DNA of 60,000 bases. Origin: Antedon mediterranea. Taxonomy: Eukaryota; Echinodermata; Crinoidea; Comatulida; Antedonidae. Of this stretch, positions 12,287 to 24,712 are shown one piece after another. The stretch's first letter is position 1. Each line of letters begins with the position of its first letter. The notes beneath the pieces were generated by a model. The model was not told the DNA's origin. It ran no database searches and worked only from the letters and a program-made list of their open reading frames with translations. Both the position numbers and the translations under genes were made by a program. The stretch is taken from positions 10,160,932 through 10,220,931 of the forward strand of contig NC_092679.1 in the NCBI RefSeq assembly GCF_964355755.1, in the 5' to 3' direction.

Positions 12287-12924
12287 GGGTGTCTAGAAAA
12301 CTCAGATCTAGAAAACTCAGATCTGACTTTTCTAGATCTAGAAAACTCAGATATCTGACTTTTCTAGATCTAGAAAAGTCAGATATCAATATCTGAGTTT
12401 TCTAGTTCCAAAATAGAACTAGAAAACCCAGATCATCAAATATGGATCGTTCCATTATAATCAGAGGGTAGCTTGTTTGAAATACTATACTATAATTATT
12501 ATACGTTTTCTTACTAATAATAATTATTATTGCAACTTGTAGTAGCGGCCTATGTTAAATCATAAAGAAATACAGTATAAACCTTTTAAAATGTAGGCTT
12601 AACATTTAGGCCGAGCCTAGCTAAGCAAACTCAATTTTACGGCTCAATATGTGGGCGCTATAGCGATGTATCACGAAGAGTAGGCCTGGCCCGGGTACTA
12701 GGCTAGAAGTGGTCAACTCGTACCCAAAATAACTCGTACCTATTTTTTTATTTTATTTATTTAATTTTGGATTTATATAGCGCTTTTCCAAGTGACCAAA
12801 GCGCTGTACAATAGAAAATACTATATACTCAACAAAACTTACAAAAAACAAAAAATAGAAAATGGAATGAAAATACAAAAATATATATAATATAAATAAA
12901 AACTATGAGGGCCTATACAAAAAG

Positions 12925-14293
12925 TTACCAAATTTCATTAACATTATTTAGGAAAGAGATAGGTTTTAACATTTTCTTGAAATATTGCACATTTGGGGCT
13001 TCACGAATATAAGATGGTAAGTTATTCCACAATCTAGGACCGATGACAGAAAAACACTTATCGCCAAACGACCTCTTGGTCTTGGGGATGGTAAGACGGG
13101 TATGGCCTTGGGTAGATCGAAGTCCATGCCGACCAGAATGGTGTTTGTTTATAAGGTCCTGTAAATAACCAGGTGCTGAGCCATACAGACAGTTGTACAC
13201 ATGCACTAAGATCTTGAATTCAATCCTCTGCTGGACAGGCAACCAATGCATCTCCCCAATGAGAGGAGACGCAGTGGTGCGCTTGCTAGCTTGAAAAATA
13301 AGACGTGCAGCGCTATTTTGCAGTGTTTGCAAACGTCGGACGTCTGAAACAGCCAATCCACCGAGCAAAGAGTTGCCATAGTCCAGTCGGGAAAGAATTA
13401 AAGATCTTACTGCATGTGTACAAGTAGAGCGGTCTATGAAACACCGAATCCTACTCAAATTACGAAGATGGAAGTTTACCCTACTACGCAATGTACTAAC
13501 ATGATTTTTCATAGAGAGTTGGTTATCAAGCATGATACCAAGATTTTTAATCTTACTGGATGGGGTAATAATAGATTCACCGATTTTCAAATCAAGTTGG
13601 GGTATAGCCTTAACATGCCTATTAGATGAAATCACGAAAAACTCAGTTTTTGAATCATTTAGCTTCAGTTTGTTGAGCATCATCCACGGACGTATTTCAG
13701 TAATGCATTCGGTAAGTTTAAACTTAGCAGCGGAGATATCCTCCTCCGACTTTGAATCAAAGCTAACGTAAAGCTGTATGTCATCAGCATATATGTGATA
13801 CGCTACATCAAATCGCCTAATGATATCTGCAATAGGTTGCGCATACATAGTAAAGATAGATGGACCTACGATGGACCCTTGAGGTACACCATATCTCAAA
13901 CCATGATTCTGCGAGTATTCACCTAGAACACAGACTCTATTTACACGTTCATGATAGTAACTAGCAAACCAGTTTAATGCAGTACCGGAGATACCAAATT
14001 CACTCTGCATTCGATTTACAAGGATGTCATGGTCTATGGTGTCGAATGCAGAGGAGAGATCTAGTAGGACCAACATAATTGATTTACCTTTGTCAAGTTC
14101 ATTTAACATATCATTCTTAACCCGCAAAAGGGCAGTTTCCTTACTATGAGATGATTTATGCAAACTGGTACGGTACTGGTAAGATCGTTGTTCTGGAGAT
14201 GCTCTTTAAAACTAGAGACTGCGGAATATTCAATTATTTTACCTAACGTTGGGAGGTTGGAGACAGGCCGGTAATTTTTAAACACATCAGGAT
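12925..14293 (-). pseudogene. LINE-A reverse transcriptase
   Basis: Copies the element RNA at the nicked target in living relatives. The open part (412 codons from 14163) contains LLDLSSAFDTIDH, GVPQGSIVGP and YADD, followed by the thumb and the C-terminal HWLPVQQRI segment, the standard CR1/L2 order. Upstream, after a frame change near 14160, NYRPVSNLPTLGKIIE is present up to the TTAA insertion at 14294. The reading frame then resumes beyond the insertion at 15883. Frame breaks and insertion make it inactive, though the catalytic residues survive. Confidence 0.85.
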
Positions 14294-14297
14294 TTAA

Positions 14298-15878
14298 AGG
14301 GGGATTCTGGGTTTAAAATTGCTTTTAAATATCGTTTATTTATTAAATAAAAAATATTATAACAATATAGACATGTCAGAATGAAGAAGTAATAACGAGA
14401 AATTAAACAAATTAAATTTAATATACATTTTATGGAAAGTCTGTTTTTCAGCAGCTTAGGGAAGCTCATTAATATTCATGAGATATTCACAAAGTCACGT
14501 CATCAGTGGATTCCAAACTCGTGTACGTTGTGTTTGTCAACTAATTTACATCTCTCTCCCCCCCCCCCCCTGTCAAACGACGACCACCCGATCATTGTGA
14601 AATACATGTTTTGTAGATTTTCTAAGCTAGGCCTAAAGTGTAATAATAACAGTAGTAGCATATATTTATTTGACATTTAATGAAATACAAAATTTAGTAC
14701 AGATTACAGAGTCATAAATTATATACTATTTTTATACCTCAGTACAGATCGGCTTCACGTACTTAGGCTAGGCCTAGCCTAAATCATTTTTTTTTCATTG
14801 GTGAGAGCCATTCTGACTAGGGATTCCATGCCACGATGGCTACGTTAAAACATTGGGGCCCATCATGGGCCTAGCTAGCCTACTACTAAACGATTGGCCC
14901 ATAAATAACAAAACTCAGTGGATTCCAAACCCATCCTATCAACCAAACTCCTAAACAATCTAAACCTAAAACATATCGGCTGTAAATATTGAGGCAAAAC
15001 AAGGTCCGATCGCCGTCCGCACGTATGGTGTCCCGATCGTCTAAGTAGGCCTAAAATAAGCCTAGTTTACTCTCCAAAAAAGCGGATACTGCATCAAGCA
15101 AGTAGACCAGGTAGTAGGAAGGAGACCTAGCCGATCCGGCCCAGTTAAAAATTGAGCTAGCTAGTGTAGTAGACCCTATGCCAATTGATACTACCAGGCC
15201 TTTTACTATAGGCTACACTTAAAATTAGCAATACTTATGTTTACAAATATTCCAACTCTCTCATTCGAGCTATATTATCTATACCATTCCGGTAGGTCGA
15301 GTCGACCTTCAATCAAATACTGTACATCGTTCTTGTTGTGATTATAGACGGGGTATACTCGACCCGACCAGTTTGGTATTGTATACTGTATCTGCTTATC
15401 ACGTGACGATGCCAGGCATGGGGCAAGAGAGCACGTGTATCGTCGTCTCGCTCTCCTCGCTCAGCAGGAATGTATACGTTACGCTTCATTGATTTTGAAG
15501 GCTTTCCCTAAGTCAGTGCAAAAATCAGCAAACGTAAAGTGTAAACATATCTAATTTTTCACTGTTTTGATGAATTTTCATAGAAAATTGACTTTATAAA
15601 TGGGAAGACCGACTAAAATTACATCAGATAAGTATAATTTTACAAAAGTAATTGATATGGTTAATGATAACGAGTCGTCGGAAGATTGACCATTTCACGA
15701 ATTTCCTATTCTGTAACACAGTGTCATATCGCCGTAGCTGCACTTGTAATCTGGCCTCATTTCACAGCCTTCGTTCTGCTTCACTGGGCGCTTATATAAA
15801 TTGAAACTTTTACCGTTCAAGAGACAAACAAATATATTTTACATTTTTTACTATTCATTTTAAACCCGGAACCCCCCT
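14298..15878 (-). mobile_element. TTAA-flanked non-autonomous element, copy B
   Basis: Inverted relative to copy A (6438-8064) and similar over its whole length. Its ends AGGGGGATTCTGGG and the complement of AGGGGGGTTCCGGG abut TTAA at 14294-14297 and 15879-15882. It interrupts the LINE-A RT frame precisely between the IKKPTL and NYRPVSNL segments, so removing it with one TTAA restores the alignment of the flanking codons. No transposase is encoded. Confidence 0.85.
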
Positions 15879-15882
15879 TTAA

Positions 15883-15935
15883 GGTTGGTTTCTTAATCAA
15901 AGGGGTAATAATCGCTTGACGAAGGATAATAGGAA
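15883..15935 (-). pseudogene. LINE-A RT, segment beyond the TTAA insertion
   Basis: The complement reads QAIITPLIKKPTL, the conserved block that directly precedes NYRPVSNL in CR1/L2 reverse transcriptases. It is the upstream continuation of the RT at 14293 and ends where Helitron-like sequence begins. Confidence 0.8.
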
Positions 15936-15939
15936 ATAT

Positions 15940-16743
15940 TTTGACATCATCGTATGGCCATCCGAATATAAAATATAGGATTTTTGTATCTTTCGTCATA
16001 GCTTATCACATTTAATAGAGCGCATCTCCACTTATCCGTATTCCATTTTCTCCGAGATTTTAATATTGTGTAGGTCGAATCAACTATCTTTCGCATGAGT
16101 TAAAAATATTTTAATTATTATGACGTCATCATGCCTAAACATTTAAATTACGTGTGGCATTAATTTCATCTTTACAGAAAATTTTAATCTGTTATAGCTC
16201 GTAAGAATAAAATGTGATAATCACGATTAAAACGTTTTCTGGAAGCTATTGGATTGTAGATACAAAATCATGTAAAAATTTGGCAAATCGGATGTTGTGA
16301 CGTCATCATATGGCCAGTTAAATAAAAAAAGTTGTATTTTCATATTTTGCGTCATAGTTCATTACATTTAAAAGAGCGCGCATTAATATTTTACGTATTA
16401 AAATTTCTTCTACACGTTAATATGTTGGTGCTGTGATAATTTCCTTCCGAAATTGCTATATCAGTGTTTCATTTTCATACCGTCACCATGTTAAAAATTG
16501 GAATAAATGACGGGACCCGTAATTTCGCCTATCCTACACTGTATTAATATGTATACAGATTATACTATGCATACTGTAAATAGTATATGACACAAAATAT
16601 ACAGCATTTAGCACTAACAACATATTATACTCTTCAGTTCATGTCAATATGCCATAATCTTTTTCTGTGTCCAATGTATGACGTGCACGTGGCGTTTGTC
16701 GTGCGGATAACTAACTCGTCAAAGTGACGAGTTTCATGTCTAG
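15940..16743 (+). mobile_element. Helitron-like copy (i) of a tandem trio, 5'-truncated
   Basis: Ends with a perfect hairpin (ACTCGTCA, loop AAG, TGACGAGT; 16713-16733), then CTAG at 16740-16743. A hairpin about ten bases before CTRR is the Helitron 3' signature. The left end is truncated against LINE-A. Non-coding; contains TGACGTCA at 16121-16128 and 16298-16305. Confidence 0.7.
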
Positions 16744-17801
16744 TTAGTTATCCGCTTAATAGCGGATAACTCCTTGTAATCGTCCTGGATCTTTTTTTTT
16801 TTTTTCTTTATATTATTCTTCTTTCTTTCTCCTCCATTTTTGTGTCTCGCGTATCTCAAAAACTTGTACACATAACATTTCATAACTTTGTCATCATATG
16901 GACATTTACGTGAAGTTGTGCACCTCCTATTTTTTAATGACGTCAGAGTTGCGCAACGTGACTTACGCGCGATTTTATGAATTTCATTGATTGATCATAG
17001 GATAAAAAATAAAAGTCATTTTGTATTGATCATGACATTTTGAGCAGGTCAAAAATTCCCACGCGCGCGAACAATCTTACGCGCGTGGTCCGCATGTAGC
17101 GCTAAAAACATCTTTTTTGCGTGAATTATGTTTTTTCAGCCTTTTATAGTAATTTTATCAACTTTTAAAACAATTTAGACTTAAAATTACGTCATACGAG
17201 CACGTCGAATTGTACAATTTGTGCGTGTTTTTAATGAAAAAATTAAAAAATTCGTCAAAATTATGCCTTTTTTTAAACAATCATAGATTCTAAACTACGA
17301 GGTAAACTTTTTTTTACTTACATATTCTGGAAGGTGATTGAGTTGTAGATATCGGATCATTAATCAATATGGTTAACCGGACATTGTGACGTCATCGTAT
17401 GGCCACACGAATGTCAAATATATGATTTTTGTCTCTTTCGTTATTGCTCCTCACATTAAATGGAGCGCATCACCGTTATCTGTATTCCTTTTTCTCCGAG
17501 ATTTTAATATTGTCTAGGTCAATCAACTATCTTATGCATGTGTTAAAAATATTTATTTTTTATGACATCATCATGCCTAAAAATTTAAATTAGGTGTACA
17601 TACAGATTATACTGTGTACTTTAAAATGTATATACTATGACACAAAATAGACAGAATTTAGCACTAACAACATATCATATTCTTCAGTTCAGGTCATAAT
17701 GCCATAATCTTTTTCTGTGTGCAACATTCCAACGTATGACGTGCACGTGGCGTTTGTCGAGCGGATAACTAACTCGTCAAAGTGACGAGTTTCATGTCTA
17801 G
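16744..17801 (+). mobile_element. Helitron-like copy (ii), complete
   Basis: Begins directly after copy (i), with a 5' hairpin AGTTATCCGC/GCGGATAACT (16746-16771). It ends with GCGGATAACT, the hairpin at 17771-17791 and CTAG at 17798-17801. The word at the 5' hairpin is repeated next to the 3' hairpin, so the element has subterminal inverted repeats. About 1.06 kb, non-coding, with TGACGTCA at 17387-17394. Confidence 0.7.
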
Positions 17802-18926
17802 TTCTTCTTTCTTTCCCGGATTTTTGTGTGTCGCATATCCCCTATTGCTTGTGAACATAACTTTGTATAACTTTGTCAAAAGATTGATCTGTAGCTGTAG
17901 ATGTGCAAGAAACTTCGTTATATGACGTTAGAGTCGCGCAGCGTAAGTTACGCGCGTTTTTAAGAATTTCAATGATTGGTCATAGATTATAAACCAAAAG
18001 TCATTTTTTATTGACACTTGGTGAAAATTTAAGTCATATCAAGGGCAAACTTTCTATGGATTAAAAATGGCATGTTTCACAAGAAGTTACGCGCGCACGC
18101 GCATTTAAAATTTCAAAATGCGCAAAATTAATTTCTAATCAACTTTCTACGCTGATCATGACATTTTGAACATGTGAAAAATTTCCACGCGCGCGTAAAA
18201 AATTACGCGTAAGGTGCGCACGGAGCATGAAAATCATGTTTTTTTCTCTTGAATTATGATTTTCCAACCTTTCCTAGTCATTTTAAAAAAGATTGACATG
18301 ATTTGAAATTAAAATGACGTCATACGAACACGTTGATTTATACCATTTTCGCGCGTTTTAGTTGAAAAAGTTACAAAATATTGTCAAAATTATGAATCAG
18401 GATCATCCACGACCCCCAATTTTTTAAATTTTATATGTAAGTAGATATGTTGTAGTAGATATGAATTCATGCAGAATCTTTACCCCTCGGATGTTATGAC
18501 GTCATCGTATGGCCACACAAATGTAAAATATAGAGTTTTTTACTCTTTCGTTATTGCTCATCACATTAAATAGAGCGCATCTCACTTTTACGTGCCCAAA
18601 ATTCTTCAAATTTGTTTTAATGTAATTATTTAGATAATTATCTTCTAAAATGGTTATCTTTATATGTCAATTTGATGATGTCATCGTGTTAATAATTGGA
18701 TGGGTCTCGTAATTTCGTCTATGCTACACTGTATATAACAGTTTATTCTGTAAAATACTGTAATATGATGTATGCTACATAATAGGTACAATTCAGCACT
18801 GTAAACATATTTATTTCATGTCAAAGGATGGCATAATAATTGTCGAGGTTCATATAGTTTAAAGTATGTGCATGTTGCGTTTGCGCGGATAACCCGAACT
18901 CGTCAAAGTGACGAATTAAATTCTAG
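17802..18926 (+). mobile_element. Helitron-like copy (iii), 5' hairpin missing
   Basis: Abuts copy (ii) and ends in a hairpin (18897-18917) and CTAG (18923-18926), immediately beside LINE-B. It lacks the 5' hairpin, beginning inside the T-rich block that follows it in copy (ii). Its terminal sequence (GACGAATTAAATTCTAG) is of the second subfamily, like the copy at 25155. TGACGTCA at 18497-18504. Confidence 0.65.
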
Positions 18927-20545
18927 TTTTGTTATTATTGATGTTAACTAGAGCATCATTGATCATAGCCAAAAATGCTATGGGACCAATGATTGTGCCC
19001 TGGGGCACTCCACCCATCAACTCAATCCAATCAGAGTACGAATTTTTATATCGGACTCTTTGTTTTCTTTCCGTCAGGAAGTCCACCACCCACTGTACGA
19101 GTGGAGGAGGTGCCCCAAGTTCGAGTAGTTTTGTGACTGAGATTTGATGGTCAACTAACTCGAACGCCTTGGAAAAATCAGTTAGCACAAGTGTGCTAAT
19201 GTTTTTTGGCTTCTCTGCACCAGAAACTAGATGGTGGTAAATATCAATCAGACAGTGGGTGGTGGACAATCCTTTGCGGTTACCGAATTGTCTATAATCA
19301 ATCCGGGGATTAATTGCCTCAACAATCCATTTACAAACACGACCTTCAGCAATTTTTGCTAGGCACGGGGTCAAGGAAATCGGGCGTAACTTGTCAATTG
19401 ATGGTGGGGCCGTTTTAGGGAGTGGGATCACATTGGCTTCCTTCCATTGGGTGGGCACTTTGCTCTGCGTAAGGGATGCATTAACTATATTTGTCACTGG
19501 TTGACTTAGTTCGTATGCTACAACCTTTAATAAAAGTGGGGGTAAACCATCTGGGCCACCAGCCTTACAAGTGGAAAGTTTATTCATATCGTCAAATATC
19601 TCCCAAGGCTGGACCTGGGGAGGAGGCACTGGGCTAGGTAAATAGGCAGGGAGATCAGTTAAAACCAAAGGTTGTTGTGAGTTGGCGGCTATAACTAATT
19701 GCTTATTAATAGCAGCAGCTCCTACAAAATCTGTAGGTGCAATATCTGTCATTTGGATGGTAATATCAGATTTGTTCATGTTTGCTAAATACCTGACCTC
19801 TTTGTGCTATTTCCCAGGTTCAGTCCTTTGGAGTCTTCGAACTTTATTAATATTGTGTGAAGCCTTGGCTTTTTTAATTTGCTTAATAATTTCGTTTCTG
19901 AGGCTAGTCCTGGAGGTTTTATCATCCATGGTTTGTCCCTGTTATGTAATTTCACAGTTTTGGTTGGAAAAAAACTATCAACACCATGATTAACCGTTTG
20001 ATAAAAGGCGTCTGCCTTGGACTGAACATCAACAGCTTCATAAACATTAGACCAAGTTTGGTTTTGGATCCAATTACCAAATTCTCTTACTTTAGAGTCC
20101 TTAATGGGCTGGATGGTTTTCACATTTAAGATGTTTACACACTTAGAAATCTTGGGCAACCAACTGACACAGTTGTGGTCACTACGACCAATCGGAGAAC
20201 TAATATGGGGAGTATGGTATAACCCCGCAAAATCTGATATAATCAGATCAAGGATGGCGTTTTCCCTAGTTGGTGACTTAACCACCTGTGTTAATCCATT
20301 ACCCAAACATAAGGGTTTAGTATTAGTCCGGTTAAAATCTCCTAGAAGCACTAAACCAGCCTGTGGTTTAACAGTACGTAAATAATCGATAGTTTCTATT
20401 AAATGGGAGTTCAAAAGCTCTTGGTGCGGCGAATCCGGTGGTATATATATTGCACCTAATATAATGTACGGTAAACTTCTGGGTAACTTTGGGTGCGTAA
20501 TTAGTAGCCAAGTTACCTCTAATTCATTAGGCACGTTCACATCCT
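18927..20545 (-). pseudogene. LINE-B endonuclease and reverse transcriptase, truncated at both ends
   Basis: On the minus strand the order is: the C-terminal half of an APE-type endonuclease (LLGDFNRTN, then SDHNCV), a linker, and RT blocks RPISLTPCLAKIAEG, LVLTDFSKAFELVDH and GVPQGTIIGPIAFL. A frame break falls near 19785. The RT is cut before its YxDD box, exactly at the CTAG end of Helitron copy (iii), and the 5' end is cut within the endonuclease near 20545. It is the same family as LINE-D at 35.5-43.7 kb, which keeps the YVDD box. The clade lies within the jockey/CR1 group. Confidence 0.8.
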
Positions 20546-21490
20546 GTATAGACTCCTGTATAGACTACGAAGTTTTAAGTAAGTTTGTCATCCGAAAATA
20601 GGCTGAAAACGCTGTTATTTCTGTTGTTGGTTACGCTTCGTTGCACGGCATTGTTTGTCATCGATCAAACGATCAAGATTCGTGAAAAATCTATCATGAC
20701 ATTACAAAAAAATTTCAGAAATTTGTCTGTCCAGCGTCAGCGTGTGACACACTGATATGACCCTTTGCCAATACATATATATAGTTATGTCTATGTATGC
20801 CTAACATGCATGTTAGGTGGAAGGCCAAACCGTTCGAATTCCCTGGCGAACTGGCCCGACGAGCGTCTCTAGTAGTAGTACAGTACAGAGTAGGCCTAGC
20901 CTAACTGATCGTCTGCTGCGCGCGGCCTTTGCAATGGTGGTAGACGTGGGCCATTATCGAACGGTCTTAAAATGTTAGGATTTACTGGTAGTACTCCTCT
21001 TCTAGGTCTATTTCTATATCCGCTACAAAATATTCCTCTTCACTATCCAATTTCCAAAATGATTATAAAAATAAGCACTCCTCCGTCGATCATGGAAAAA
21101 AAATGGCGTCGGGGTTTCTCTGTGTAGAGAGCGATCGTCCGCCGTGTGTAATTGATATTTTCACACATGCGCACTGTATCTACGTTTCTCCAGCTTTCCG
21201 ATGCAAAACGCTAGTAAATTTGCAGAAGATTGCCGTAACAACAGATTTTAAAACTCATTTTAAAAATTAATCGGTTGACAAAAAAAAAATATTTGTATCC
21301 GAAAATATTAAAAACATATTCATAAACAAAAATGCAAAGCAGATAAGCCAACGCTGTAATAGTATAGAGCCAATCTGCAAAAGACTGTGAATTACCCAAT
21401 TCTCCTAATGCAAATTTTTCTTTTAGTGACGTCACAAAAAGATTTTTTGTCACCGATTAGAGGGGGTCCCAGACGTCCATAACATTTAGC
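20546..21490. other. intron 2, unassigned
   Basis: No gene recognised. The left edge has a 12-bp direct repeat (CCTGTATAGACT twice at 20549-20572). GC-richer patches with TAGGCCTAGCCTA words suggest degraded DNA elements. Nothing firmer can be said. Confidence 0.35.
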
Positions 21491-21499
21491 ATAAAGGTG

Positions 21500-22842
21500 A
21501 CTGACATGTTTCTATGCGTAATTTCCGATAATGAAACTAACTCATTTTTTTTAACATCATTTCATATCCATTTTAACATTTTGCTTAAGGTACATTTCAC
21601 GATCTTCACCAGAGAGTTTTTCTCTTGCGTTCAAGTTGTCTACGCTCACGACGCGAGTCTTTTACATCATCAGTATACCATTTAGGTTGTCTGATCAGCT
21701 TCAGGGACCGTGATTTCTCTGGGCAATGTTTATCAAGTACTTCGCGAATAGAACTATTATATAACTCAGCTTGAGAATTGGGATCATTTGTCAGAAGAAT
21801 ACACTTCGTATGAAAGATTCCATGTCTAGGTCTTTAAACGATCTACGGGTGATAATTCTTCTTTCGGGACATGGTTTAAACCTATTGATACTACACTCTA
21901 TCATGTTATGATCAGATCCATATCTGCATGGTGATACAGTAATGGATGACTCGCATGTAATAAAGATCATCTTCTGGATGACAAATAACATGATCAAGCG
22001 TATTTCCACATTTATGCGTTGGGCTGTTAACGTACTGTTTCATGTTGTGTTCTGCCAAAGAAGTTAAAAATTGCGACACGTCTTGTTTTGTAGGATCATT
22101 AACATGAACATTCAGATCACCCATAATCAATGGTTTGCCAGGGAGTGTAGATACGACACCCAGGAAACTGTCAAAATCTTCACAAAAATTGATTATGTGT
22201 AAAGCCATTTTTCTTTGAGGGTGGTGGTCGATAGACTGCAATAAAACGAACAAACTTTGAGTTGTCAGTTATTGAAGCATGTTCAAAAGTGACGGTATCT
22301 ATTCCTGTAGGTGAAATACCTAGCTTCAGACTTGATTTGCTGATCATTGCAATACCGCCGTGTCTATCACCAGGTCTTGGAAAGTTTAAGAAAGAGTACC
22401 CTAATGGCGTACATTCACCAATAATAACAGGGTCTTCTTCAGACAACCAAGACTCTGTGATAGTCAAGACATCAACAGCTTTGTCGAGAATGTAGTCATA
22501 AATTGTTTGAGTTTTATTACCGATAGATTGTGCGTTCCAGAAGTGAACATCGAGATACTTTTTACTCTCCACTGTTATTTGCACAAGATTATTATAATTA
22601 ATGACGCGAAGTTCCAACTTCCTCTGAAAGCATACATCAGTTGTGTCAGAAAAGCGAGATGTCGTAAGGACTTTTATTTGTCGTCGCTTTTTCACGCCAG
22701 CTCTACATCCTCGTACGGTCTTTCTACAAATACCGAGGTCACTCAGTCGCTGCCATAATTGTTGACTAAACGATTGTGGTCTGTTTACTTGTTTGCCAAT
22801 ATTCTTGATTTCATTCAACGTGTAACGTACAAGTGACTTCAT
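21500..22842 (-). pseudogene. LINE-A endonuclease domain
   Basis: Read from 22842 downward it gives the N-terminal basic region, then the APE-type endonuclease motifs in order: FWNAQSIGNK, TITESWL, MGDLNVHV and GSDHNM. The linker KWYTDDVKDSRRERRQLERK follows near 21640. These include the catalytic Glu, Asp/Asn and SDH residues of the family. Frame changes near 22200 and 21960 and a stop near 21600 disable it. It is the 5' half of LINE-A, whose RT half lies 5.5 kb away. Confidence 0.8.
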
Positions 22843-23219
22843 AATGAATGCAAGTCAGATGAGTTGAACCATTCACTCTGAGCAAGAAATGCCGATAATA
22901 CTGTATGCAATGAAAAACAGAGTTCGCAGAAAGTTCAGTTCAGCTAAAACAAAAGAATCAGCTGAGCATGAATAGACTTGAACAACAGGTCAGTCTAGGC
23001 TTGTCTGGAATCAAAGCAGGAGGCCTCAAACAGGCCTTAACTTAGCTAACTCGTACCTCAACCAACTCGTACCCACACCAACTTGTACATACCTAATTTT
23101 TAGGCCTACATTTTAACGGTAACGGGCACTGTATTTTCTTTATGATTTAAGCCGTAGGCCGCTTCTACATGTTACAATATTAGTAAGAAAACGTACACAG
23201 TAACCAGTTTCAATAATAA

Positions 23220-24712
23220 CTAGACATGTAACTCGTCATTTTGACGAGTTAGTTATCCGCACCACACAAACGCCACGCACACGTCATATGTTGGACTTTT
23301 GCACACAGAAAAAGATTATGACATGAACTGAAGAATATGATATGCTGTTTAGTGCTAAATTCTGTCAATTTTGTATTACTATCATATAGTAAATACAGTG
23401 CAAACGGCATAATCTGTATACATACATACAGTGTAGAATAGGTGAAATTACGGAACCCGCCATTTATTCCAATTGTTATATGGCGACGGTATCAAAATGA
23501 AAAACAACGATAGCAATTTCGGAAGGAAATTATCTCAGCAACAACATTAACTTGTAGAAGAAATTTGAATACATAAAATATAGATGCACGCTATTTTAAA
23601 TGTGATGAACTATGACGCAAAATATGAAAATACAACTTTTTATATTCAACTGGCCATATGATGACGTCAAAACATCTGATTGGCAAAATGTTAACATGAA
23701 TTCGTATCTGCAATCCAATAGCTTCCAGAAAACATTTTAATCATGATTATCACTTTTTATTCTAATGAGCTATAACAGATTGAAACTTACTGTAAAGATG
23801 AAAATAAATGACTCATGCGAAAGATAGTTCATTGACCTAGAAAATATCAAAATAGGGGTGAAAATGGAAAACAGATAAGTGGAGATGCGTTCTATTAAAT
23901 GTGATGCGCTCTATTAAATGTGATGCGCTATGATGAAAGATACAAAAATCCTATATTTTATATTTGGGTGGCCATACGATGACGTTACAATGTCCGGTTA
24001 ACCATATTAATACATGATCCGATATCTACAACTCACCAACTTCCAGAATATGCAATAAAAATAACTTTGACCGTTTAATTTAGAAACTACGGCTCTTTAA
24101 AAAAAGGTATAATTTAGACAAATTTGGACGAATTTTTGAACTTTTTCAAAAAAAATGCACGTAAATTATTCAATTTGACGTGCCCGTATGACGTAATTTT
24201 ATGTCAAAATTGTTTAAAGGTTGGTAAAATTACTAGAAAAGGCTGGAAAAGCATAAAAATTTGCGCACACGTGGGAATTTTTGACATGCTCAAAATAACA
24301 TGAAACGCGTAGAAAATTGATTAGAAATTGATTTTTTGCATTTATGAATTTTAAACGCGCAACTTCGTGTGCGACATGCCAATTTTTTAACACAGAAAGT
24401 TAGCACATGATAATTTATAAATTAAACTTTTGCTAAGTTTCAATTTAAAATTTTATATGGTTTTCGATCTATGTTAAATACGCGAAATTCATAAAAACGC
24501 CCGTAAGTCACGTTGCGCAACTCTGACGTCATTCAAAAATAGGAGGTGCACAACTTCATGTGAATGCGCATATGTTGACAAAGTTATGAAATGTTATGTT
24601 TTAGAGATACGCTCTGCACAAAAATTACAGAAAGAAAGAAGAATACAGAAAAAAAAAGATGATGAAACAGGACAGTTACAAGGAGTTATCTGCTCAATGC
24701 GGATAACTAATA
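23220..24712 (-). mobile_element. Helitron-like element, complete
   Basis: On the minus strand it starts with a 5' hairpin (AGTTATCCGC type, 24683-24708) and ends with hairpin 23230-23250 and CTAG (23220-23223, read on the complement), followed by T. It splits the right arm of the foldback element, so it inserted later. About 1.5 kb, no replicase or helicase encoded, hence non-autonomous. Confidence 0.7.

Larger units (their letters stand above)
12742..23046 (-). mobile_element. LINE-A, CR1/L2-like retrotransposon, multiply interrupted
   Basis: Flanked by the 12-bp duplication TAACTCGTACCT (12730-12741 and 23047-23058), with an A-rich 3' end at 12742-12760. Its endonuclease half lies at 22842-21500 and its RT half at about 15935-12925. 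It landed in the middle of the foldback element. It was later split by a TTAA element (14298-15878) and by a 5.5-kb block (about 15940-21490) of Helitron-like copies plus LINE-B. Roughly 200 codons of the endonuclease-RT linker are not found, so the later event also removed sequence. Confidence 0.75.
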
